Origin: an uncultured Lachnospiraceae bacterium
GTDB lineage: Bacteria; Bacillota; Clostridia; Lachnospirales; Lachnospiraceae
Reading direction: 5' to 3'
NCBI GenBank assembly: GCA_910585465.1
Contig: CAJUEW010000004.1
Coordinates: forward strand, 109,368 to 173,367
Length of the DNA: 64,000 bases
The notes under the pieces were generated by a model. The model ran no database searches and was not told where the DNA came from. It worked only from the letters and a program-made list of their open reading frames with translations. The translations under genes and the position numbers were made by a program. Shown piece by piece: positions 53,131 through 61,090 of the stretch (the first letter of the stretch is position 1; each line of letters begins with the position of its first letter).

Positions 53131-54234
53131 TCAATGTTCCTTTTTCAGCTGCCGTGATACATTCAGAATCAGCCCTATCTCCGAAAGCAGGAATACGACG
53201 GAGGTTCCTCCGTAGCTGATAAAAGGCAGTGTAATGCCGGTATTGGGAATTGTATTTGTAACAACAGCAATATTCAGAATCACCTGAATCATAATGTGTC
53301 CCATAACTCCCGCAGCCAGCAGCGCTCCAAACAGCTCCTGCACATGTGTGGCAATCACCATCAGCCTCCAAATCAGAAGTCCGAACAGCAGGATTACAAG
53401 AAAGGCCCCGAAAAGTCCCATCTCTTCACAGATAATGGAAAAAATCATATCGTTCTGCGCCTCCGGAACAAATCCCAGCTTTTGCATGCTGCCTCCAAGC
53501 CCTACCCCAAAGATTCCTCCCGATCCAATGGCATACAGTCCCTGCATAGTCTGATATCCCTTTTCATACAGCTCCGGATTCCTCCAGATAGCCAGGCGCT
53601 CCAGACGGTAGGACTCCACACTCAGGAAGATGCCGATAAATCCTGCTCCGAGAGCCCCCATCCATATAAAAGGAAGAAACTGGGGATTGGCAATAAAAAT
53701 AAGAATGACCGCAATGCCCAGAATAATAATGGCTGTACTTAGATTATTGGTTCCAACCAGTCCTACAATCGGCAGGACCATTAAAATAACCAGAAACATA
53801 TAACGCCAGGATTTCATATGGGACGCCTGCTGACTGACAATAGATGCCAGCAATACAACGACTGCCAGCTTCGCAAATTCGGACGGCTGAAAGGACAAGG
53901 GTCCCAGAGACAGCCACCTTTTTGAACCGTTATATTCGTCCCCTATGAAAAGCACGGCCGTGGAAAGAACCAGCGACATCACATAGCCGACTCCCGCCGC
54001 GTGAAGCCACCTGCGGTAATCGATCTGGGATACCAGATACATTGCCATCAGCCCCAGACTGGTCGCAAAAAACTGTTTTTTAAAATAATAGGCAGGGTCA
54101 GCAAACTTGACCCTGCCGTTATAAGCACTCGTACTATAGAGTACAACCAGTCCGAATACAACCAGAAGCAGAACCAGAAGCAAGAGTACATAATCTACCG
54201 ATTCTTTTGTATCTGTCTGTCTCTGAACTGCCAT
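53131..54234 (-). CDS. ftsW: FtsW/RodA/SpoVE-family peptidoglycan polymerase
   Basis: 367 aa with about ten membrane spans. FQPSEFAKLAVVVLLA, the conserved GSGGIFGVGLGGSMQKLGFVPEA loop (quoted here only in part as GSGGIFGVGLGGS) and ITLPFISYGGTSV are SEDS signatures. SEDS proteins polymerise glycan strands from lipid II. Position in the dcw-like cluster favours FtsW or SpoVE. GGAGCGCC precedes the ATG. Confidence 0.93.
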   Translation of the reverse strand: MAVQRQTDTKESVDYVLLLLVLLLVVFGLVVLYSTSAYNGRVKFADPAYYFKKQFFATSLGLMAMYLVSQIDYRRWLHAAGVGYVMSLVLSTAVLFIGDEYNGSKRWLSLGPLSFQPSEFAKLAVVVLLASIVSQQASHMKSWRYMFLVILMVLPIVGLVGTNNLSTAIIILGIAVILIFIANPQFLPFIWMGALGAGFIGIFLSVESYRLERLAIWRNPELYEKGYQTMQGLYAIGSGGIFGVGLGGSMQKLGFVPEAQNDMIFSIICEEMGLFGAFLVILLFGLLIWRLMVIATHVQELFGALLAAGVMGHIMIQVILNIAVVTNTIPNTGITLPFISYGGTSVVFLLSEIGLILNVSRQLKKEH

Positions 54235-54300
54235 GGCGCTCCTTTTTAGCTACTGTTTTGCTTTCTTAAGTCTATGCGAAAATTCTGAAAAAGAGAACTG

Positions 54301-55281
54301 TCAGATAGCAGCCAGCGCTATCAGACAGCACAGTGCCGTCACAATGGAAAACACGGCAACAACACGGGTTTCCGACCATCCGCACTTTTCAAAATGATGA
54401 TGAATAGGCGCCATTTTAAAAAACCGCTTTCCATGCGTCGCCTTAAAATAAGTAACCTGGATAATTACCGAAAGCACCTCCACCAGATAAACCAGCCCTA
54501 CAATCGCAATAAACAGCGGAAGCTTCAGCATATATGCAGTGGAAGCCACAAATCCGCCCAGAGCCAGCGAACCGGTATCCCCCATAAACACACTTGCCGG
54601 ATAGACATTGAACAGCAAAAATCCCAGGAGTCCCCCTGTCACTGCACAGGTCACAGGCGCGATCCCGCTGTTCGTCCCGATCGCCACCACCGTAAAAAAT
54701 ACAGCTACCAGAATCGTCACGCTGGAGGCAAGCCCATCCAGACCGTCGGTAAAATTCGTCCCGTTCACCGTTCCGATTACTACAAAAAACAGGAACGGAA
54801 GCGAAAGCCAGCCCAGCTCCAGATATTTTCCTCCGCTGAACGGAATCAGCATCTGAAGCCCTGCTTCCGAATAATGCACCATATAGTACGCAAAAATCCC
54901 CGTAATCACGAGCTGTCCCGCCATCTTCTGTCCCGGAGTCAGCCCTTCGGAGCGTCTCAGCACTACTTTAATATAATCGTCCAGAAATCCCACAATTCCA
55001 AATCCAACCGTCACAAACAGAACCGGAATAATTTTCGGAAAATCCTTTACATATATTAAAGATGTGAGTATCACTCCAGCCAAAAAGATGATTCCGCCCA
55101 TGGTGGGAGTTCCGTTTTTCTTCAAATGTGTCTGGGGACCGTCATCCCGTACTGTCTGGCCTACCTTCAGCTTTCTCAATATAGGAATCACTACCGGGCC
55201 TGCCGCCGCACTGATGGCAAAAGATATCATAACCGGCATGGCAACACCAAAATCCATCATAAACTGCACCTCGTCATTCAT
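54301..55281 (-). CDS. mraY: Phospho-N-acetylmuramoyl-pentapeptide transferase MraY
   Basis: 326 aa with ten membrane spans. Conserved Asp motifs are seen in FLDDYIKVVLRR, NFTDGLDGLAS and VFMGDTGSLALGG, and the HHHFEKCGW box near the C-terminus. It forms lipid I from UDP-MurNAc-pentapeptide and undecaprenyl phosphate at the inner membrane face. AGGATAA lies before the ATG. No murD or murG gene lies between it and ftsW or murA. Confidence 0.96.
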   Translation of the reverse strand: MNDEVQFMMDFGVAMPVMISFAISAAAGPVVIPILRKLKVGQTVRDDGPQTHLKKNGTPTMGGIIFLAGVILTSLIYVKDFPKIIPVLFVTVGFGIVGFLDDYIKVVLRRSEGLTPGQKMAGQLVITGIFAYYMVHYSEAGLQMLIPFSGGKYLELGWLSLPFLFFVVIGTVNGTNFTDGLDGLASSVTILVAVFFTVVAIGTNSGIAPVTCAVTGGLLGFLLFNVYPASVFMGDTGSLALGGFVASTAYMLKLPLFIAIVGLVYLVEVLSVIIQVTYFKATHGKRFFKMAPIHHHFEKCGWSETRVVAVFSIVTALCCLIALAAI

Positions 55282-55330
55282 TTATCCTGTCTGAAGTATA
55301 CGTCTTTTTTAAATATTTATCAACTATCCC

Positions 55331-55359
55331 TTGAATTTTTTCCTGTATTGGTGTACAAT
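55331..55359 (+). promoter_or_regulatory. Promoter of tRNA-Gly
   Basis: TTGAAT (55331-55336) and TACAAT (55354-55359) with a 17-bp spacer; the tRNA begins 11 nt later. Confidence 0.7.
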
Positions 55360-55370
55360 AATAATCGTCC

Positions 55371-55441
55371 GCAGGTATAGTTCATCGGTAGAACGCCAGC
55401 TTCCCAAGCTGGAGAGGGGGGTTCGATTCCCCTTACCTGCT
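55371..55441 (+). tRNA. tRNA-Gly (anticodon CCC)
   Basis: A 71-nt cloverleaf. Acceptor GCAGGTA pairs with TACCTGC, the anticodon stem CCAGC/GCTGG encloses TTCCCAA (anticodon CCC), and the T arm is GGGG-TTCGATT-CCCC. The discriminator is T and CCA is not encoded. A run of T follows directly as a terminator. It marks the border between core genome and the phage-type DNA to its right. Confidence 0.95.
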
Positions 55442-55632
55442 TTTTTTATTGATTTCAGCACATTTTCTTTATCACTCACTGTCAGCATCTCAGATCAATA
55501 TATTCCCGGTATTTAAAAATATGTTCCGCTGCTCTTCCCTGATCCGTTATTTTTCATATCCGGGCTGTCTCTTTCCCCGGGAGTCCTTCACTCTTATAAT
55601 AAAAGATGCCGAAAACCAGTCAAATTTTTATG
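55442..55632. other. Spacer without recognisable gene between tRNA-Gly and the sRNA locus
   Basis: AT-rich and open only to short, unconvincing frames without ribosome binding sites. On the minus strand TTGACT and ATTATA-like hexamers near 55599-55627 could be a weak promoter. No tRNA-end repeat that would prove an attachment site is visible in the window. Confidence 0.4.
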
Positions 55633-55662
55633 TTGACTTACGGACAGATGCTTTGTTATACT
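55633..55662 (+). promoter_or_regulatory. Promoter of the candidate small RNA
   Basis: TTGACT (55633-55638) and TATACT (55657-55662) with an 18-bp spacer, directly before the structured segment. Confidence 0.6.
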
Positions 55663-55667
55663 ACATA

Positions 55668-55808
55668 TACGTAGGTTTCTCTACGTGTCAAACATTCTAA
55701 TAGGCATCCTGCCTATCCATATGTTTGTTAATAAGCGGGGAATACAGCTTGTATCAGGAGTAGGTGCGCCAACACCGCTGGAAAATGATACAGGCTGTAT
55801 TCTTTTTG
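55668..55808 (+). ncRNA. Candidate structured small RNA (about 140 nt)
   Basis: Three consecutive stem-loops follow a promoter. P1 pairs ATACGTAG (55667-55674) with CTACGTGT (55681-55688). P2 pairs CAAACAT (55689-55695) with ATGTTTG (55721-55727), enclosing ATAGGCA-TCC-TGCCTAT (55700-55716). P3 is a 17-bp stem with one G-U pair, 55740-55756 with 55786-55802, containing an inner GGTG/CACC hairpin and followed by CTTTTTGTTT as a terminator. No convincing coding frame or ribosome binding site is present. I recognise no known family. Confidence 0.5.
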
Positions 55809-55846
55809 TTTCTGCCAAATCTGAATATCTCAAACCTGTTACCTTT

Positions 55847-55875
55847 ATTATACAGAACGCACTTTCGATTGTCAA
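55847..55875 (-). promoter_or_regulatory. Consensus promoter facing the small RNA from the other side
   Basis: On the minus strand TTGACA (55870-55875) and TATAAT (55847-55852) are exactly 17 bp apart. Its transcript would run antisense through the whole structured RNA; no clear terminator or gene for it was found. Confidence 0.6.
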
Positions 55876-55913
55876 TACCATTCTGAACAAATGTTTGTTT
55901 TTTTATTTTTATC

Positions 55914-55942
55914 TTGACAAGAACATATTTTCGATTTAAACT
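55914..55942 (+). promoter_or_regulatory. Possible promoter of the element's first genes
   Basis: TTGACA (55914-55919) and TAAACT (55937-55942), 17 bp apart, upstream of the 55-aa and 201-aa genes. Confidence 0.5.
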
Positions 55943-56082
55943 CAAAACAGTTACATAATTTCATTTGGCAGATGGAATTCATGTACAGCGCTTATAACAA
56001 ACAATCATCTAATCACCAGCAACCCTTTATTGAAACCCGTAAACCAGATGATCAATCAGGAAAGGAGGACACCGTTTTACAA

Positions 56083-56250
56083 ATGACCAAAATTCAGACT
56101 ATACAAAAGCCTCTTCCTACCCGTGCGGAATTTCACAGGCTCTGGGCAGGAACGATCTCTCTTTCTGACTTTAATGGGTACTATCCCAGCCCATTTAATA
56201 TCAGCGCAGCCGCGGATGCAGTCAGATTCAACAAAAGAACGGGAAAATGA
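56083..56250 (+). CDS. Small hypothetical protein (55 aa)
   Basis: ATG at 56083 begins MTKIQTIQKPLPTRAEF, with AAAGGAGG 14 nt upstream, slightly long spacing. The frame is open back to 55972 but without any ribosome binding site there. The product is basic and Pro/Phe containing, with no recognisable motif. It is the first gene in the phage-type segment. Coding status is moderate because of its size and spacing. Confidence 0.5.
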   Translation: MTKIQTIQKPLPTRAEFHRLWAGTISLSDFNGYYPSPFNISAAADAVRFNKRTGK

Positions 56251-56334
56251 GGCGATGTGATCCAATCACAAGGTTCTATGGCTTGGCGGCCATAAATGCT
56301 TATTAACAAAATTCATGACAGAGGAGGATTCTTA

Positions 56335-56940
56335 TTGAAAGAAAAATCAACACGAAAAAATTCCGATGTACAGATGGTTAGAGATTGTATCGTTATGTCC
56401 AGACAATATAACCAGGGCCTTCAGCAGCTAAAAGACAAATCTGCCCAAAAAGTAGATCTGCTCCTTTTTATCGATGAAAGCAGGGAACACCTTCCCCGTC
56501 TGGCGTTTGATTTATATTTTGACGGCATCTGCGCCGCCAAAGCTCCGAAAACATACATAGATTATAAGGATAGTTTCCATCATATCATCTCCGGTATGTT
56601 TCATAAGGCGGATTATATTTTAAAAAGTGCTTCAGACACCTATGAATCTGTTTCTCAGGTGTCCCAATTAATCAATCACTGCAAAAACAAAATCTGGACA
56701 AGCAGTATATGCAAATCCTTTGATTCGTATGTTATGAACGTGTGGGCGGACGGAACCGATCTGTCCTTCCGGAAAACCTTTTCGCTGAACAAAGGCTACA
56801 GCGTTCCGGAGGTAAAAAGCATTCTGCGTACGGAAATGAACAAAATTATATATGTGACGGATTCCCGAAGCAAATACAGAATCTTGCTTCCCAAGGAGGA
56901 AAACAATGAACAGAAATGCACTTTATATTCCAAGCATTGA
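56335..56940 (+). CDS. Hypothetical protein overlapping the RNA polymerase-like gene (201 aa)
   Basis: Start placed at TTG 56335, seven nt after GAGGAGG; the open frame begins 13 codons earlier without a site. About 201 aa, soluble, mixed helix and strand, with KVDLLLFIDESREHLPRLAFDLYFDG and YESVSQVSQLINHCK (both only in part diagnostic). I do not recognise a family. Its last 35 nt overlap the start of the 942-aa RNA polymerase-like gene, whose AGGAGG lies inside this gene. The tight coupling suggests the two products work together, perhaps as a subunit or loader. Confidence 0.75.
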   Translation: MKEKSTRKNSDVQMVRDCIVMSRQYNQGLQQLKDKSAQKVDLLLFIDESREHLPRLAFDLYFDGICAAKAPKTYIDYKDSFHHIISGMFHKADYILKSASDTYESVSQVSQLINHCKNKIWTSSICKSFDSYVMNVWADGTDLSFRKTFSLNKGYSVPEVKSILRTEMNKIIYVTDSRSKYRILLPKEENNEQKCTLYSKH

Positions 56941-59734
56941 CGCTAAAGATTTATATATGGCAAATCATCTGATGGATCAGGAACAATCCGGATACGGATT
57001 TCGTTTAGAAAGCAAAAACAGTGAATTTCATTACCGGCGTTTTATTAACACACTGGATTTCAGCCTGGATTTAATACAGCTCCGGGCCGTGGGAAACCAG
57101 CGGCTTCCTAAAAAAGACCCCTTATCCTTTGAATATTCAGGAAAAGAATATTCCAATAAAATTATCAATGTCACATTCAAATATGCTTATAAGGAGTTCA
57201 ATAAGCTCAGAAAAAACACCTACGCGGCGGACGGATATACATTGAGCGAGCTGCATTTCAACGATTCCGTCGCACTGGACCATGATCATCATGTCATCGG
57301 GATTATTGTCAATACTCCGGTAAAAGAGATATGCACGGAGCTGCCGGATTTTTTTGAACAGGCAGAAAACGAACACGGAGAAAAAATATACCGGGCGAAA
57401 ATGATTCCGGTCAAATACTCTGTAGAGCAGCTGCGCCACTATTTATATAAAAACGGTTTCACCTGTGAGGGCCGCAAATATGTAAGATTCAAAAGATCAT
57501 CCGGCTCTGCAAGGATCGGCAAATGTCTCTTTATTGACGAAAGATTATATGATGCCATTCACCGGTGGGAAATGTGCGGACTGTCCATAAAGGAAGGAGA
57601 CCCTGTGGATCTGGCCGCGCTGGAAGCATATATCTCTCTCCCCACAAGCAGCATTATTGATGTCATTAAAATCGAGCCTAAAAATATCCTCGTGATTCCG
57701 GACTATAAAAGTAATTTTAAAAGCGACTGCATTGTTACAGAAATCAACGACGAAAAATGGCTGGTCACATCGGAAAAGGAGGCCCTTATTTCCAATTCCA
57801 TTTTCGACGGACAGTCTTTGATCGACCAGACGCTTATGGGAGATTTTTCCGAATACGGAATGGTGCTGCTGCGAAACCGCTTTTTTAAATCATGCTGCTT
57901 TAATACAAATATTTCTCAGTGGTTTCGGGATCGTAATATCACTGACCTGTCCCAGCTCCACAAGGATTCCATCACCATAGCAGAATGTATTGAGGATATT
58001 AAATTAATCACAACTCCCAGCAGTATAAAATACGCGAAATTCAGCTCCATTATGGACTGGCTGAATTTTGTAGACCCTGTATTCGGTGTGGTGAAGCATG
58101 AAAAAAAGACCCATTTTTTCGACGGACAAATGGTACAGGCCCATTATCAGTTACTAAATACCATCCGCCTGTCCGAGGAAAAAACAAAAGAATTGCTGGC
58201 CCCGGCCTTAAAGTATGTCTCTGATATGAATAACAATCCGGAGGTTTTCCGACATCACATAAAATGCGGTCTGTTAGACAGCAAAGCCGAATATGAGGAT
58301 ATTGATATGTCGATGAAGGATAAAAACGAAATATTTTTTAAGATGATGCTGTTGTCCAGAAATTTTATTAAAACAAAATTATACTATGATTTTAAAAAAG
58401 AGACATGCAAATCTTATATTAAAAATATGAAGAAAGGGCACATATTAATAGACGGCAATTATTCCGTATTGTTTGGAAATCCCTATGAAATGCTTTTACA
58501 GGCAATCGGCCGGTTTGACGGAACCACTTCTCTTCCGCCGGGAAATATACATACCTCCAGATATCCATGGGGAAAGAAAATACTGGGCTGCAGAAGCCCC
58601 CATATTTCCACCTCCAACATTTTAATAGCAAATAACATGAAGCATGACCTGATTGACAGATACTTCAATATTACGGAGGAAATTGTGTGTATCAACTCGA
58701 TCAACGAAAATATCCTGGAGCGGTTATCAGGAGCGGACTTTGATTCCGACAGCATGATTATATCAGACAATCAGATTATTATTGACGCGGCCCTGAAATA
58801 CTATGACCTGTTTAAGGTTCCTGTAAACCATGTTTCTGCCAAGAAGGTAGAACGGTATTATAACGCGGCAGACAAAGCAGATCTGGATTTTCGTACCAGC
58901 AACAATAAAATCGGCGAAATTGTAAATCTGTCCCAGGAGCTGAACACCATTATGTGGAATCTGATCAATGCTCCTGAAAACGCGGAGAAACCAAATCCGG
59001 AAATTTATGAAAGCATCAGGGAAATATATTACGACATTTGTCAGCTAAGCGTTATGTCGGGAATTGAAATTGACAAGGCCAAAAAGGAATTTGACGTCAA
59101 TGCCGAACTGGAAATCAAAAAAATAAAGGCAAAGCATATTGAAAAAACCGATGACGGAAAGACAGTCAAACCTGAATTTCTCGGATATATAGCCAAAACA
59201 AAGGGGTACTATAACCCTGAAAGAAAATACTACAAATATCATGACACAACGATGGATTATCTGGTAAAAATCATCTCCTCGTCCAGATCCAGAAAATCAG
59301 ACGCCAAATCCTTTATCCCGTTTTCCGAATGCTTCCGCTTTGAAGATTACGATGTAAAAAAGGTGAAATACAGTCAGATCAATAAAATCATCGGCTGGTG
59401 TCTGAATATGAATCATAAGCTGTCTGCAATATGGACCAGCGATTACTATGAGGAAGAGGAAAAGGCCAGTCTGACAGCATTGGAAAAGGACATTCTCTAT
59501 TCCAATATAAACAGTATCAGGATGAGCAGGCATACATTATTTTACCTGGTAAAATGTATTGACAATAAAAAATATTCCCCGATCTCCAGATTGCTGTTTT
59601 ATGCACTGTTCAACTATAAGAATCTGATACAGGAGCTGGTAGATCCGTCAAACGCCCCAAATACTTATCTGGTAAAGGATAAGGCCGGAGATATCGTCTT
59701 ATATAATATTCATTACAGGCTGGCCGCCATATAA
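56906..59734 (+). CDS. Single-chain double-psi beta-barrel RNA polymerase (YonO/RdRP-like)
   Basis: 942 aa, with AGGAGG seven nt before the ATG. GADFDSD (Asp611, 613, 615) matches the metal-binding NADFDGD of RpoC and DxDGD of YonO, crAss-phage gp66 and eukaryotic RdRPs. About 60 residues earlier GCRSPHISTSNILI matches NRAPTLHR of beta' and RNPCLHPGD of RdRPs. The first barrel is suggested by FDGQSLID (Asp301) followed by LRNRFFKSCC (Lys328), like DGCGxI...KG in RdRPs. YVRFKRSSGSARIGKC (near 190) precedes it. The beta-like and beta'-like halves in one chain point to a phage-type DNA-dependent RNA polymerase; RNA templating cannot be excluded. The Gly of DFDGD is Ser here. Confidence 0.8.
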   Translation: MNRNALYIPSIDAKDLYMANHLMDQEQSGYGFRLESKNSEFHYRRFINTLDFSLDLIQLRAVGNQRLPKKDPLSFEYSGKEYSNKIINVTFKYAYKEFNKLRKNTYAADGYTLSELHFNDSVALDHDHHVIGIIVNTPVKEICTELPDFFEQAENEHGEKIYRAKMIPVKYSVEQLRHYLYKNGFTCEGRKYVRFKRSSGSARIGKCLFIDERLYDAIHRWEMCGLSIKEGDPVDLAALEAYISLPTSSIIDVIKIEPKNILVIPDYKSNFKSDCIVTEINDEKWLVTSEKEALISNSIFDGQSLIDQTLMGDFSEYGMVLLRNRFFKSCCFNTNISQWFRDRNITDLSQLHKDSITIAECIEDIKLITTPSSIKYAKFSSIMDWLNFVDPVFGVVKHEKKTHFFDGQMVQAHYQLLNTIRLSEEKTKELLAPALKYVSDMNNNPEVFRHHIKCGLLDSKAEYEDIDMSMKDKNEIFFKMMLLSRNFIKTKLYYDFKKETCKSYIKNMKKGHILIDGNYSVLFGNPYEMLLQAIGRFDGTTSLPPGNIHTSRYPWGKKILGCRSPHISTSNILIANNMKHDLIDRYFNITEEIVCINSINENILERLSGADFDSDSMIISDNQIIIDAALKYYDLFKVPVNHVSAKKVERYYNAADKADLDFRTSNNKIGEIVNLSQELNTIMWNLINAPENAEKPNPEIYESIREIYYDICQLSVMSGIEIDKAKKEFDVNAELEIKKIKAKHIEKTDDGKTVKPEFLGYIAKTKGYYNPERKYYKYHDTTMDYLVKIISSSRSRKSDAKSFIPFSECFRFEDYDVKKVKYSQINKIIGWCLNMNHKLSAIWTSDYYEEEEKASLTALEKDILYSNINSIRMSRHTLFYLVKCIDNKKYSPISRLLFYALFNYKNLIQELVDPSNAPNTYLVKDKAGDIVLYNIHYRLAAI

Positions 59735-59755
59735 GTATTTTCCATAAAAATCCAA

Positions 59756-59845
59756 AAAACGGTCGAAAAAAATTTGTTTCAGGTCCCAAAACCCAAATAA
59801 AATCAAGGGTTTTGGGACCTTTTCATAAGGGGGCTATTGGATACA
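59756..59845 (+). repeat. Intergenic module, copy 1 (with terminator hairpin)
   Basis: AAAACGGTCGAAAA (59756-59769) is followed by a perfect 14-bp hairpin, AGGTCCCAAAACCC (59781-59794) pairing 59807-59820, then TTTT, CATAAGGGG (about 59824-59832) and CTATTGGATA (about 59834-59843). The hairpin would end the polymerase transcript. The downstream conserved piece lies 80 nt before the endolysin gene. A second copy is at 63660-63873. Confidence 0.75.
59781..59824 (+). terminator. Terminator after the RNA polymerase-like gene
   Basis: Perfect 14-bp stem (59781-59794 with 59807-59820), 12-base loop, followed by TTTT. Confidence 0.8.
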
Positions 59846-59871
59846 AAACAAACTGAAAGAGAGGAATGCTT

Positions 59872-59952
59872 ATGAAAACAAAAAAATATTGCCAAAAAAC
59901 TACTCAGGAAAGGAGAAAACAGGATGATTACAGCAAACGACATACTAAATAA
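59872..59952 (+). CDS. Short open frame before the endolysin (26 aa)
   Basis: ATG 59872 follows GAGAGG and encodes MKTKKYCQKTTQERRKQDD and a few more residues, strongly basic. It overlaps the start of the endolysin gene by 29 nt in another frame. It might be a translated leader that couples into the endolysin, or chance. Confidence 0.3.
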   Translation: MKTKKYCQKTTQERRKQDDYSKRHTK

Positions 59953-60724
59953 AGCCGTCAGCTATATCGGAACAAAGGAACGTCCGGCAAATTCAAATAA
60001 TGTGATCTTTAATACTCATTATTATGGACAGGCCGTCAAAGGCGCCGCATATCCCTGGTGCTGCAGCTTTGTCTGGGATATATTCCGCATGTGCAACGCG
60101 GGACATCTGTTCTGCGACGGTTCAAAGACCGCCTACTGCCCTGCCGTGGAGTCATGGGCCAGAAATAAAAAAATCTGGTACACCAATACAAAGGGAAAAA
60201 AAGGCGATCTGTGCCTGATGGATTTCGGCAAAGGCCGCGCGTCCCATATCGGTATTGTTGAAAAGAAAAACACGGACGGCTCCTATACTGTAATTGAAGG
60301 AAATACTTCCGTTTCTTCTAATGATAACGGCGGAAGTGTTATGCGCAGAATCCGGTATACCAGAAATATCCGCGGATTTGCCCGTCCCGGATACGAGGAG
60401 ACTGTACCGGCAGCTTACACTCACCGTACCTTTGTAAAAGAGGTACAGTCCGCAATCGGAGCAGCAGCCGACGGAATTGCAGGCGCTGAAACGCTGTCAA
60501 AAACCGTGACCATATCCAGATCCAAGAACAGCAGACATCCGGCCGTAAAGCCGGTTCAGAAATATTTTAATTCCATTGGATACTGCTGCGGAGATGCAGA
60601 CGGCATTGCCGGAGCCAAATTTGACGCGGCGGTAAAGGCATTTCAGAAGGCAAACGGCTGTATGGCCGACGGTGAAATTACGGCAGGCAAAACCACCTGG
60701 AAAAAACTGTTGAAAATAATATAA
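59924..60724 (+). CDS. CHAP-domain endolysin with peptidoglycan-binding C-terminus
   Basis: 266 aa. The CHAP/NlpC-like domain has AYPWCCSFVWDIF (Cys46 or Cys47), RASHIGIVEKK (His108) and VIEGNTS (about 124-130), a cysteine amidase or endopeptidase triad. From about 205 a PG_binding_1-like repeat follows (VKPVQKYFNSIG, DGIAGAKFDAAVKAFQKANG). It lacks a signal peptide, as expected for a phage lysin released by a holin. AGGAGAAAACAGG precedes the ATG. It is the first gene of the lysis cassette. Confidence 0.88.
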   Translation: MITANDILNKAVSYIGTKERPANSNNVIFNTHYYGQAVKGAAYPWCCSFVWDIFRMCNAGHLFCDGSKTAYCPAVESWARNKKIWYTNTKGKKGDLCLMDFGKGRASHIGIVEKKNTDGSYTVIEGNTSVSSNDNGGSVMRRIRYTRNIRGFARPGYEETVPAAYTHRTFVKEVQSAIGAAADGIAGAETLSKTVTISRSKNSRHPAVKPVQKYFNSIGYCCGDADGIAGAKFDAAVKAFQKANGCMADGEITAGKTTWKKLLKII

Positions 60725-60760
60725 CAAAATAACGACGCAAACATTAAGGAGGAATTTATC

Positions 60761-61069
60761 ATGGACGAAAGATTATTTAATATGATCCTTTTATATATTC
60801 CGGTGGCGGGTGCGGTCATTACGGGGTTTATTATCCCTTATATAAAGGCAAAAATCTCCGCTGTCCGGCTGGAGGAGATCATAAAATGGGTAGCCAAGGC
60901 AGTCCAGGCCGCGGAGGTTCTTTTCGACGCCCCCGGAGAAGGAAATAGAAAGCGTGAATATGTCATCCATTTTATTGACAGGATGTTTAATTCTAAGAAA
61001 ACAGTGATTACCAAGGACCAGATTCATATTCTGCTGGAAGCTGCCTGGAAGGAAATGACAGGAATATAA
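60761..61069 (+). CDS. Phage holin, LLH family
   Basis: 102 aa: one N-terminal membrane span (about 7-29, LLYIPVAGAVITGFIIPYI), then a soluble amphipathic tail with EEIIKWVAKAVQAAEVLF and QIHILLEAAWKEM. This matches the LLH (superfamily 6) holins of Firmicute phages. It permits the endolysin to reach the wall at lysis. AAGGAGG precedes the ATG; it is 37 nt after the endolysin. Confidence 0.82.
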   Translation: MDERLFNMILLYIPVAGAVITGFIIPYIKAKISAVRLEEIIKWVAKAVQAAEVLFDAPGEGNRKREYVIHFIDRMFNSKKTVITKDQIHILLEAAWKEMTGI

Positions 61070-61090
61070 GGAAAGGCGGAGCGATTAAAT

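Noticed and set aside
55633..55875. Type I toxin-antitoxin locus
   Set aside because: The converging promoters fit, but no small hydrophobic peptide with a ribosome binding site was found on either strand.
55685..55939. 84-codon plus-strand frame in the small-RNA locus
   Set aside because: It starts inside stem P1, runs through the terminator hairpin and lacks a ribosome binding site, so RNA structure explains the region better.
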